Shown here one piece after another: positions 1 to 7,105 of a stretch of DNA of 64,000 nucleotides; the stretch's first letter is position 1, and each line of letters starts with the position of its first letter. The notes under the pieces are model-generated. The model ran no database searches and was not told the origin of the DNA. It saw only the letters and a list, made by a program, of their open reading frames with translations. Source of the DNA: Chloroflexota bacterium (GTDB lineage Bacteria > Chloroflexota > UBA11872); the NCBI GenBank assembly GCA_028874175.1, contig JAPPLN010000115.1, positions 1 through 64,000 on the forward strand. Direction: 5' to 3'. Made by a program: the position numbers and the translations under genes.

Positions 1-2
1 GC

Positions 3-857
3 TACCTCCAACGCGCCAGCGCCGACGACATCATTCGCATGCTCGCCGAATACAGTGAAACATCGGAGGATGACGCGACAAACAGACTGCTCCAACATCT
101 CAACGCTGACGACTTGAATGCGCTGAACAATGACCAGCGCATCATCCTGGCCAGCCACCGGTTTGCACCGGAAGTAACCTCCGCTGCCCTCTGGCTTAAT
201 GAGAAGGCCCCCGGTGACGATCTGATTTCGTGCGTCCAATTGACGCCATATCAAGACGGCGAGGATGGGCCGCTTTATGTGCAGGCCAGCACAATCATTC
301 CGATTCCGGGCGTCGACGACTACATCATTAGCATTGGTGAATCATCTACCGACAATATCCCGGTTAGCCCGGGAACTAGCAAGCTGGCTCAGACTATTGC
401 GAGAAATAGGCATGATGAGATCACACGCTTTCTTCGGGGAGTGTCCAATCGGTCAATTGCCAGCTTGCCGTTCCATCTGAGGCCCGACAAGACGAGCCGA
501 TGGGCTGGCGGAAACCCGTCCTCGCGCTACTGGCACTTGTGGTATTCGCGTCCGTTTTGGGGCAATTGGAAAATGGCCTACTTCATCCATCTTGTCCGGC
601 AAGAAGAAGGCCCAAGTGAGTGGCGAGCCTGGCTGGGCCTGGGATTCTGGGACAGTGAGATTAGCGACCTGGAGCAAAAGCTCGAGGGCCTAGACGTTTT
701 CGACGATCAGCGATTCAGGAATGCGGAACTGCACGTTTCCCGCCTCGGGAACGTATCTGAGGACGCGTTCGCCGATGAGCTATCCAAGACTATTTGTCGT
801 TTTATTGAAGTCGTGACGCCAAAGATTGACTCCATCTCGGATGATATCAATGAATAA
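3..857 (+). CDS. Nuclease-like hypothetical protein, 5' end cut by window edge
   Basis: The frame is open to the left edge, so the gene starts outside the window; about 284 residues are visible. An internal stretch (QRIILASHRFAPEV... then a conserved CVQLTPY) resembles the part of PD-(D/E)XK-like hypothetical proteins that follows the nuclease core, where a strand is followed by a helix and a short strand. The C-terminal 150 residues are rich in Trp and acidic residues and I do not recognise them. Base composition is visibly less GC-rich than the sulfatase genes downstream, as it is for the DUF4268 gene at 22645-23643, which suggests an accessory or acquired gene. The catalytic core, if any, lies outside the window, so function is not assigned. 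Confidence 0.6.
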   Translation, partial: YLQRASADDIIRMLAEYSETSEDDATNRLLQHLNADDLNALNNDQRIILASHRFAPEVTSAALWLNEKAPGDDLISCVQLTPYQDGEDGPLYVQASTIIPIPGVDDYIISIGESSTDNIPVSPGTSKLAQTIARNRHDEITRFLRGVSNRSIASLPFHLRPDKTSRWAGGNPSSRYWHLWYSRPFWGNWKMAYFIHLVRQEEGPSEWRAWLGLGFWDSEISDLEQKLEGLDVFDDQRFRNAELHVSRLGNVSEDAFADELSKTICRFIEVVTPKIDSISDDINE

Positions 858-1031
858 CTAGAATACCTGTGTGAAATTGAAGTGAAGATTGCTGGGAGTT
901 CCTATTGGATCGATCATGCTTGGTAATAGTCAGCTTGAGTCTGCGTACGAATGACGAGAAAGTTCTAGCTTTGGTCTGCAGGTAATAAATAGGCACGTCG
1001 TGCGCCCATGACGTCGACTCAATCCGCTTAG
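858..1031. other. Intergenic, no gene seen
   Basis: AT-richer spacer between the nuclease-like gene and the first promoter-like element of the duplicated coiled-coil module. Short open frames on both strands lack ribosome binding sites and recognisable protein sequence. I see no terminator-like hairpin with a T run. Confidence 0.5.
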
Positions 1032-1059
1032 TTGACTTGTGCGCGCTCCGCCTGATACA
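1032..1059 (+). promoter_or_regulatory. Promoter-like boxes, copy 1
   Basis: TTGACT (1032-1037) and GATACA (1054-1059) are separated by 16 bases. The same pair with the same spacing recurs at 1418-1445 in front of the second copy of the module. Conservation between copies is the main support; GATACA is a weak match to a -10 box. Confidence 0.45.
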
Positions 1060-1072
1060 TACAGTCAACGGA

Positions 1073-1109
1073 CCGTGGGCGGTCGGTTCGCAAACCCTAC
1101 CAGCCACGG
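1073..1109 (+). promoter_or_regulatory. Conserved double-hairpin leader, copy 1
   Basis: An outer stem CCGTGG (1073-1078) pairs with CCACGG (1104-1109) and encloses a perfect inner hairpin GGTT-CGCA-AACC (1085-1096). The element spans 37 bases. The same architecture and the same total length recur at 1459-1495, while the bases between the stems differ. It could be a structured 5' leader or a protein-binding DNA element. Confidence 0.45.
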
Positions 1110-1199
1110 ACGCCTGCGACGAACTGGCAAGTCGCAGAGACGACACGTGGCTACTCGACAAGGAGCACCGCCACGGACGTTACAGCCATCATCATCGCT

Positions 1200-1370
1200 A
1201 TGGGCACGATCGGAATGACCCTGGTTCTTGCCATCAGCGGTGCGGCCTGGCGACTCGGAAGTCGCCTGGGAGCCGTCGAGAAGGGCTTGGCAAGTTGCGA
1301 ATCCGATATCAGCGAGCTGAATCGCAAAGTCGATCGCATCCTGGAGCGACTTCCTCCACCACCCGCCTAG
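1200..1370 (+). CDS. Short membrane-anchored protein, small paralogue of the coiled-coil protein at 1557-2123
   Basis: The 56-residue frame has a hydrophobic segment (IGMTLVLAISGAAW) followed by a short basic/acidic tail ending VDRILERLPPPPA. Both ends match the 188-residue protein at 1557-2123 (LTLVFAVAGAAW near the N-terminus, LDRILERLP at the C-terminus), so it is that protein without the central repeat. The start is uncertain. The position aligned with the GTG start of copy 2 is ACG at 1173, sitting 7 bases after AGGAG (1161-1165), exactly as GTG sits 7 bases after AGGAG in copy 2. Either ACG is used, or ATG at 1200, or the copy is decaying. Confidence 0.5.
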   Translation: MGTIGMTLVLAISGAAWRLGSRLGAVEKGLASCESDISELNRKVDRILERLPPPPA

Positions 1371-1417
1371 CCAGTCCTCACGCCAGCCCGCGATTTGGGC
1401 TGGGCCAGACGAGACAA

Positions 1418-1445
1418 TTGACGCTCTCGCACTCCGCCTGATACA
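1418..1445 (+). promoter_or_regulatory. Promoter-like boxes, copy 2
   Basis: TTGACG (1418-1423) and GATACA (1440-1445) with a 16-base spacer, matching copy 1 in sequence and spacing. It precedes the leader hairpin and the coiled-coil gene. Confidence 0.45.
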
Positions 1446-1458
1446 AACAATTAACGAG

Positions 1459-1495
1459 CCGTGGGCGGCGGGTTCGCAAACCTTCCGAGCCACGG
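1459..1495 (+). promoter_or_regulatory. Conserved double-hairpin leader, copy 2
   Basis: Outer stem CCGTGG (1459-1464)/CCACGG (1490-1495) and inner hairpin GGTT-CGCA-AACC (1471-1482), total 37 bases as in copy 1. Bases outside the stems have diverged, so the stems look selected. Confidence 0.45.
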
Positions 1496-1556
1496 ACCAG
1501 GAGCGTGCTGGCGGAGCGCACCGGCGACGTGTGGCCACCTGACCAGGAGTACCGCC

Positions 1557-2123
1557 GTGGACGCCATGCCCATCGTTGTCACCATGATCACCGTCGGCCT
1601 CACCCTGGTCTTTGCCGTAGCCGGCGCCGCCTGGCACGTCGGCATGCGCCTCGGCACCGTCCAGAGAGGCGTGGCCGACGGCGACGAATACACTCGTGAA
1701 CTGCGGACTGATGTTCGCGAAATGCGCGCCGAGTCGCGGTCTGACAACCAGGAATTGCGGACCGAAGTCGAGCAAGTGCGGACCGCTGTGCGAGCCGACG
1801 TTCAACAAGTACGAACTGAGGTCCACAATCTCCGGACCGACGTGACGGCCGAATTCCAGCAAGTGCGGACTGATGTGAAGGACGACATCCAGCTCGTCCG
1901 GACCGAAGTCCGCGACCTGCGGACCGAGGTCAAGTCCGACTTCAAGGAACTTCGCGCCGACGTCAAGGCCGACATGCAGGAGATGCGCGCCGACGTCAAG
2001 ACCGACATGCAGGAACTCCGCACCGACCTGCACGCCGACATCGACGATCTCCGGTCCGAGGTTCGGCAAACCAACGACAAACTCGACCGAATCCTCGAGC
2101 GCCTCCCACACACTGTCCCCTAG
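1557..2123 (+). CDS. Membrane-anchored coiled-coil repeat protein
   Basis: A 188-residue protein. Residues about 4-27 form one membrane segment. Residues about 45-170 are a long charged helix built from repeats of roughly 11 residues of the type (V/L)RTEVxxLRTDV with FQQ, FKE or MQE between them, predicted to form a coiled coil. It ends with LDRILERLPHTVP, shared with the small paralogue upstream. The GTG start at 1557 was chosen because AGGAG (1545-1549) lies 7 bases upstream; an in-frame ATG at 1566 is the alternative. No enzyme signature is visible. The repeat invites slippage, so length may vary between strains. Cell-envelope or membrane scaffolding is only a guess. Confidence 0.7.
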   Translation: MDAMPIVVTMITVGLTLVFAVAGAAWHVGMRLGTVQRGVADGDEYTRELRTDVREMRAESRSDNQELRTEVEQVRTAVRADVQQVRTEVHNLRTDVTAEFQQVRTDVKDDIQLVRTEVRDLRTEVKSDFKELRADVKADMQEMRADVKTDMQELRTDLHADIDDLRSEVRQTNDKLDRILERLPHTVP

Positions 2124-2159
2124 CGCGACCCGCCTGCCAGAAGCAATGCCGCCCGCTGC

Positions 2160-2181
2160 CAGGCCGCCAGCTGGCGGCCTG
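2160..2181. terminator. 22-bp perfect palindrome after the coiled-coil gene
   Basis: CAGGCCGCCAG (2160-2170) is followed directly by its reverse complement CTGGCGGCCTG (2171-2181). As RNA it would give a 9-bp stem with an AGCT loop, 37 bases after the stop codon at 2123. There is no T run, so it may be a non-canonical terminator or a protein-binding site. Confidence 0.4.
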
Positions 2182-2369
2182 TTCTGGCCATAGCGCTAGC
2201 TGCCCGCTGTCGGCGGTTCGTTGCGCCGGCGCGGTCGCGCTGTCTTGAACAAGGGCTCCGTCGGCATCCGTTCCCCAGCGAACCGATCCCGTCGTGCCCC
2301 ACCCGTCTGAGTGTCCGAAGTGTCGATTGTCCCTTGCCGTGGCTCCTTTGCTTGCCTGTGGTACGCATC

Positions 2370-2381
2370 TAGTGTACACTA
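2370..2381. promoter_or_regulatory. Operator-like palindrome TAGTGTACACTA
   Basis: A perfect 12-bp palindrome of the kind bound by dimeric repressors such as the GntR or TetR families. It lies about 400 bases upstream of the tandem sulfatase genes. No regulator gene is nearby, and a 12-bp palindrome can occur by chance in 64 kb at low frequency. Confidence 0.35.
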
Positions 2382-2655
2382 AGCGTGACCAGTACGCAAC
2401 CCTGATCGGAAATCCTTCGTGGCCGTCGCCGCAACCTTCATCCGCACCCCCGGCCCGGCGCTTCCCAGCACGCCGCGCCGCGGGCGTCCGCGGGTCCTGC
2501 GCCGGCTCAGGAGATTCTTGGCAGGGATTTCCCGTTTCGCAGCGGTCGTGATTCACACCCTCCCCAGCACTGCCGCGCTTGGCCACAACCTCAGCCCCTG
2601 CCGCCAGCAGATTTCCGTACACCAGAGCGGGCCAAACGGGGCCCCGCCGCGCCTC

Positions 2656-2679
2656 AAGAGTTTTTTGGAAAAAACTCTT
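2656..2679. repeat. 11-bp inverted repeat AAGAGTTTTTT / AAAAAACTCTT
   Basis: The arms (2656-2666 and 2669-2679) are separated by only two G. The A/T core stands out in GC-rich sequence. It lies about 100 bases upstream of the first sulfatase start. It could be a terminator, a cruciform or a binding site. Confidence 0.4.
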
Positions 2680-2781
2680 ACGTGCGCGAAGGCCCTGCTT
2701 TCCACGCCTTCCGCCGAGCGAGTTGAGCCGCACGCCCCGGAGCGGTACCGTCAGGCGTTGCCTGCCCACGGGATGCCCCGC

Positions 2782-4239
2782 ATGAGCCAGGACCAGAGCC
2801 GCCCCAACGTGCTGCTCATCATCACCGACCAGCAGCGTGGCGACTGCCTGGGCATCGACGGCCACCCCGTCCTGCAGACCCCCGCCATGGACTGGCTCGG
2901 CGCCTCCGGCACCTTCTTCCGCCGCGGCTACTCCGAGTCCCCTTCCTGCATCCCGGCCCGCCGCGTCCTCATGTCCGGCCGCCCGCCCGACGAGGACGGC
3001 ATGGTCGGTTTCATGAGCGCCCCCTGGGACCCGCCCGCCACCCTGGCCGGCGAGCTGCGGGCCGCCGGCTACGAAACCCGCATGGTCGGCAAGCTCCACC
3101 TCCATCCCAAGCGCAAGCGATTCGGCTTCGACGTCCTCGAACTCGCCGACTCCACCCGCGCCGACGACAACGAATACCTGGACTGGCTCGGCGGTGAGTT
3201 CCCCCTCGACCGCTGGGCCATGGCCCACGGCGCCACCCCCAACGGCTGGATCGGCCGCCCCAACCACCTCCCCGAGGAGAAGACCCACACCTTCTGGTGC
3301 GTCTCCCGCGCCATCGAGTACCTCGAAAAGCGCGACCCCTCCTGCCCCTTCTTCCTCAACGTCTCCTTCATCGACCCCCATCCCCCAATGACCCCGCCCG
3401 ATTGGTTCTTCGACCGCTACGCCGCGCTCGACCTTCCCGAGCCGGCCATGGGCGACTGGATGGAGCCGTGGGAAGGCCCGCCCCGCGGCATCCCGGCCGA
3501 GAAGGGCCCCTACGGCCAGCGCGGCCCCATCGACCCCGGTGCCATGCACAACCTGCGCGCGGCCTACTACGGCTTGATCAACCACATCGACATGCAGATG
3601 AGCCGGCTATTCCAATACATGCGCGACAGCGGCCTGCTGGAAGAGACCTTCATCATTTTCGTCAGCGACCACGGCGAGATGCTCGGTGACCACCAGATGT
3701 ACTCCAAGTGCCGCGCCTTCGACGCCTCCGCCCGCGTCCCCTTCCTGGCTCGCGCTCCCCAGCGCATGGGCTTCCCCCGCGAAATCGTCTGCGATCAGCC
3801 CGTCGGCCTCCAGGACGTCATGCCCACCATCCTCGAAGCCGTCGGTGCCCCAGTCCCCGAGTCCGTCAGCGGCCGCAGCCTGCTGCCCCTCATGCGCGGC
3901 GACGACGCCGACTGGCGCCCATACCTGCACGGCGAGCACTGCGGCATGTACCGCTACGTCGACGGCAACCACTGGCTGGTCGATACGCGCTACAAGTACA
4001 TCTGGATGAGCCAGACTGGCCGCGAGCTCTTCTTCGACCTTCACGAAGACCCGCTCGAGGAGCGCGACCTGTCTCAGCAGGCAGACCTCGCCCCTTGGCG
4101 TGAGCACCTGATCGAGAAGCTGCGCGACCGTCCGGAAGGCTTTACCGACGGCCAGCGCCTGATTCCCGGCCAGCCACACGAGCACATGATTCCAACCATG
4201 GTCCCGCCGGGCATCACCGTGACCCGGCCCAAGCTCTAG
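2782..4239 (+). CDS. Sulfatase, type I formylglycine-dependent (first of a tandem pair)
   Basis: 485 residues, alkaline-phosphatase superfamily. N-terminal PNVLLIITDQQ supplies a metal-binding Asp (about D16). The catalytic motif is CIPAR with Cys at about 56, fitting the C-x-P-x-R signal for conversion of Cys to formylglycine, followed by RVLMSG. A second metal motif, VSDHGEMLGDH, lies near the middle. It hydrolyses a sulfate ester, substrate unknown. No signal peptide is seen, so it is probably cytoplasmic unless the start is wrong. Start ATG 2782 gives MSQDQ; ATG 2773 in the same frame adds three residues, and neither has a good ribosome binding site. It is closely similar to the next gene, which starts 11 bases after its stop, so the two probably form an operon after tandem duplication. 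Confidence 0.9.
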   Translation: MSQDQSRPNVLLIITDQQRGDCLGIDGHPVLQTPAMDWLGASGTFFRRGYSESPSCIPARRVLMSGRPPDEDGMVGFMSAPWDPPATLAGELRAAGYETRMVGKLHLHPKRKRFGFDVLELADSTRADDNEYLDWLGGEFPLDRWAMAHGATPNGWIGRPNHLPEEKTHTFWCVSRAIEYLEKRDPSCPFFLNVSFIDPHPPMTPPDWFFDRYAALDLPEPAMGDWMEPWEGPPRGIPAEKGPYGQRGPIDPGAMHNLRAAYYGLINHIDMQMSRLFQYMRDSGLLEETFIIFVSDHGEMLGDHQMYSKCRAFDASARVPFLARAPQRMGFPREIVCDQPVGLQDVMPTILEAVGAPVPESVSGRSLLPLMRGDDADWRPYLHGEHCGMYRYVDGNHWLVDTRYKYIWMSQTGRELFFDLHEDPLEERDLSQQADLAPWREHLIEKLRDRPEGFTDGQRLIPGQPHEHMIPTMVPPGITVTRPKL

Positions 4240-4250
4240 CGGCTCGCGCC

Positions 4251-5771
4251 ATGGCCGACAAGCAGCCCCACATCTTGCTGATCATGACCGATCAGCAACG
4301 CAACGACGCGCTCGGCATCGCCGACCACCCGGTCCTGCAGACGCCCAACATGGACTGGATCGGCGCCACCGGCACGCGCTTCCGCCGCGGCTACACCGAA
4401 TCTCCGGCCTGCATCCCCGCTCGCCGCGTGCTCATGTCTGGCCAGGCCCCTTGCGTTAACGGCATGGTCGGAATGACCGGCGGTATTCCCTGGGATCCGC
4501 CCGCCACGCTGGCCGGCGAGCTGGGCAAGGCCGGCTACGAGACCCGCATGATCGGCAAGATCCACCTCTTCCCGCAGCGCCGCCGCTTCGGCTTCGACGC
4601 CATGGAACTGGCCGACTCGACCCGCCACGAGGACAACGATTATCTGGACTGGCTGCACGGCGAGATACCGCTCGACCGCTGGGCCATGGCCCACGGCGCC
4701 ACCCCCAACGGCTGGATCGGCCGCCCCAACCACCTGCCCGAGGAACTCACCCATACCTTCTGGTGCGTCTCCCGCGCCATCAACTTCCTGGAACGACGCG
4801 ACACCAGCCAGCCCTTCTTCCTCAACCTTTCCTTTATCGACCCTCATCCCCCATTCACCCCGCCAAAGTTCTTCTTCGACCGCTACGCGGACGTGGATCT
4901 GCCGGATCCCGTCATCGGCGACTGGGTAGAGCCCTGGAAGGGTCCGGATCGCGGCATTGATCCCGAGGTTCGCTCTGAACGGCGCTTCTACCGCCGCGGC
5001 ATGAATCTCGATCCCCTGCCCATGCACTACATGCGCGCCGCCTACTTTGGAATGATCGACCACATCGACATGCAGCTCAGCCGGCTCTTCCAGTACATGC
5101 GCGACAAGGGTGTGCTGGAGGACACGCTGGTCGTCTTCGTCAGCGACCACGGCGAGATGCTCGGCGACCACTACCACATCGCCAAGAGCTTTCCCTTCGA
5201 AGCCTCCGCCGGCATTCCCTTCCTCATCAACCCGCCCGAGGCCTGGGGCGCCCCGCGCGCACAGGTCCTCGACCAGCCCGTTGGTCTGCAGGACATCATG
5301 CCCACCCTCATCGACGCTGCCGGCGCCGACGTCCCGTCCTCGGTCACCGGTCGCAGCCTGGTCCCGCTGGTCCGCGGCGAGTCTGTCGCTTGGCGCGACG
5401 CGCTCCACCTGGAATACGCCAGCGGCGCGGGCTCCGAACTAGCGCTTGGAACCACGCAACACGAACCCCCGCCGGCCGAACAACAGTGGGCCCGCGGCTG
5501 GCACGCCTTAGTCAACGAAAGTCACAAGTACATCTGGGAAAGCCAGACCGGCCAGGAGCTCTTGTTCGACGTCCGCAACGACCCGTTCGAAGAGCGCGAC
5601 CTCTCCGCGCAGTCCGACCTCGGTCCTTGGCGACAGCGCCTCATCGAGCAACTGCGCGGCCGCCCCGAAGGCTTCACCGACGGCTCCCGGCTCATTACCG
5701 GCCGCCCCCACGACCACATGGTCCCCGGCCTCGGCCCACCCAGCTACAACCCCGGCCCACCCGTCTACTAG
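4251..5771 (+). CDS. Sulfatase, type I formylglycine-dependent (second of a tandem pair)
   Basis: 506 residues with PHILLIMTDQQ at the N-terminus, formylglycine motif CIPAR (Cys about 54) and metal motif VSDHGEMLGDH. Long stretches match the preceding sulfatase almost word for word, for example RWAMAHGATPNGWIGRPNHL. Differences are an insertion before the central helix (around EVRSERRFYRRG) and a longer loop before HKYIWESQTG; both sit where sulfatases vary in substrate recognition. The pair probably acts on related but different sulfate esters. The last four bases overlap the stop of the convergent MFS gene. Confidence 0.9.
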   Translation: MADKQPHILLIMTDQQRNDALGIADHPVLQTPNMDWIGATGTRFRRGYTESPACIPARRVLMSGQAPCVNGMVGMTGGIPWDPPATLAGELGKAGYETRMIGKIHLFPQRRRFGFDAMELADSTRHEDNDYLDWLHGEIPLDRWAMAHGATPNGWIGRPNHLPEELTHTFWCVSRAINFLERRDTSQPFFLNLSFIDPHPPFTPPKFFFDRYADVDLPDPVIGDWVEPWKGPDRGIDPEVRSERRFYRRGMNLDPLPMHYMRAAYFGMIDHIDMQLSRLFQYMRDKGVLEDTLVVFVSDHGEMLGDHYHIAKSFPFEASAGIPFLINPPEAWGAPRAQVLDQPVGLQDIMPTLIDAAGADVPSSVTGRSLVPLVRGESVAWRDALHLEYASGAGSELALGTTQHEPPPAEQQWARGWHALVNESHKYIWESQTGQELLFDVRNDPFEERDLSAQSDLGPWRQRLIEQLRGRPEGFTDGSRLITGRPHDHMVPGLGPPSYNPGPPVY

Positions 5772-7000
5772 CGGCGCCCGCCCGCCATCCGCACCGCCTC
5801 CGGCCGCCGCCGCAACGCCAGCATCGACACAACCCCAAACACCGGCCCCAACGCCAGCAACCCAAACGCCGCCCCCCAGTGCGGCCCGCTATCCACCAGT
5901 ACCCCAAGCAGGTGAATACTCACGAATGTCAGCAAGAACCCAATGCAGATTTGCATTGTCAACGCGGTGCCCACGTACTCCAGCGGGCTCAACTCCGAGA
6001 TCGCCGCCGAAAACTGCGCCGAGTCCGCAATAACGCTGATTCCCCAGACCAACAGAATCGGCACCAATACCCACAACCGCGCATCCACCAGCAACGCCAC
6101 AGCAATCGCCGCGCTCCCACTCACTGCCATCGCCCCAGCCGCCGTCACCGACCGCCCCACACGATCAGCCACCAAACCGCCCAGGACCGCCCCGCCTCCA
6201 CCCACCGCTATCACCGCAAACGCCAGTCCGGCAGCCAGCCCGGGCTCCCCGCCCTCCCGTGCAACCACCTGCGCCAGGAACAGCGGCACCCACGCCCACA
6301 TGGCATACAACTCCCACTGATGCCCCAGGTACCCCAACGTGGCCAGCCGAAGCCCCGGCGCGCGCACGATCTGCAGCGCGAACCGGGGATTGAACCGGGC
6401 CGGCGGTGCCGCAAACGGCCCCTGGCGAACCCCGCCCAGCACCAGCATTCCGGCGGCCAGCGCCAGCCCCGCGGTCACCAGCACCACCGGCCGCCAGGAG
6501 GCATCCAGCAATGCCCGCACCAAATGCGGACTGGCCGACCCGACGGTCAGCGCGCCCACGATCAGACTCAACGCTAGCCCCCGACGACGTCGGGTCCAGG
6601 TGGCGGCCAGCTTCAGACCTGGCGGATACACGCCCGCCAGAAACGCTCCAGTCAGGAAACGCAGGACGGCTCCGTCAAGCGGGCCAGTGGCAATCACGGC
6701 AAGACCGGCAGTCGTCAGGGCTGCGCCGACGGCACTGAGTGCGAAGAGCCGCGACGCGTCGAAGCGATCGGGAATGTTAAGAACGCCGCTCACCAGCGTC
6801 CCAGCCACGAACCCCAACTGCACGGCCAGCGTCAGCCACGCCGCCGCTCCGGCCCTCAGCTGCCACTCCGCCTGGATCAGCGGCGCAACCGCCGCGGCGC
6901 TAAACCAGGGCGCCAGCGCCAGCAACACCGCGACCGTCAGCAGGGTCAGGCAGCGCCATTGCCTGACGCCGCCCTCAGCCACCGGCGGGGAAATCGTCAT
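5768..7000 (-). CDS. MFS transporter
   Basis: 410 residues, about 12 hydrophobic segments in two halves. The loop VADRVGRS in the second half is the usual MFS cytoplasmic loop (DRxGR). ATG at 7000 was chosen over an upstream TTG at 7006. The substrate cannot be read from sequence. It is convergent with the tandem sulfatases and overlaps the end of the second by four bases, so it is not in their operon. It could export or import a product of sulfatase action; that is inference. Confidence 0.85.
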   Translation of the reverse strand: MTISPPVAEGGVRQWRCLTLLTVAVLLALAPWFSAAAVAPLIQAEWQLRAGAAAWLTLAVQLGFVAGTLVSGVLNIPDRFDASRLFALSAVGAALTTAGLAVIATGPLDGAVLRFLTGAFLAGVYPPGLKLAATWTRRRRGLALSLIVGALTVGSASPHLVRALLDASWRPVVLVTAGLALAAGMLVLGGVRQGPFAAPPARFNPRFALQIVRAPGLRLATLGYLGHQWELYAMWAWVPLFLAQVVAREGGEPGLAAGLAFAVIAVGGGGAVLGGLVADRVGRSVTAAGAMAVSGSAAIAVALLVDARLWVLVPILLVWGISVIADSAQFSAAISELSPLEYVGTALTMQICIGFLLTFVSIHLLGVLVDSGPHWGAAFGLLALGPVFGVVSMLALRRRPEAVRMAGGRR

Positions 7001-7054
7001 TCGCAAACACTACCCCGCAGTGTCCGCTCTGGCTCCCGAGCGCCGATAAGTGAA

Positions 7055-7085
7055 CGAGGCCCCCGCTGCTGAAGCGGGGGCCTCG
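7055..7085 (-). terminator. Rho-independent-like terminator of the binding-protein gene
   Basis: A 13-bp GC-rich stem (7055-7067 with 7073-7085) has a 5-base loop. On the minus strand it follows the stop of the gene at 7106-8761 by 20 bases and is trailed by a moderately T-rich TTCACTTAT. The tail is weak on the plus strand, so it mainly serves the minus strand. Confidence 0.7.
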
Positions 7086-7105
7086 TCTCAACGACGGGTC
7101 AGGCG

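Larger units (their letters stand above)
2124..2781. other. 658-base intergenic region with three inverted repeats
   Basis: No convincing gene. It contains a 22-bp palindrome (2160-2181), a 12-bp palindrome (2370-2381) and an 11-bp inverted repeat (2656-2679), listed separately. The open frame that enters the sulfatase from 2419 has no sulfatase-like sequence before the start used here, so it is treated as untranslated. Confidence 0.5.

Noticed and set aside
1085-1096. GGTTCGCAAACC as the T-arm of a tRNA
   Set aside because: No acceptor or anticodon arm can be drawn, and the loop size is wrong.
1065-2111. Long minus-strand open frame of 348 codons
   Set aside because: It is antisense to the coiled-coil repeats; its V/G/L-rich repeats come from the repeat DNA on the plus strand, with no ribosome binding site.
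5390-6577. 395-codon plus-strand open frame after the second sulfatase
   Set aside because: It is the shifted frame of the sulfatase and the antisense of the MFS gene; the protein is Arg/Pro/His-rich and has no domain.
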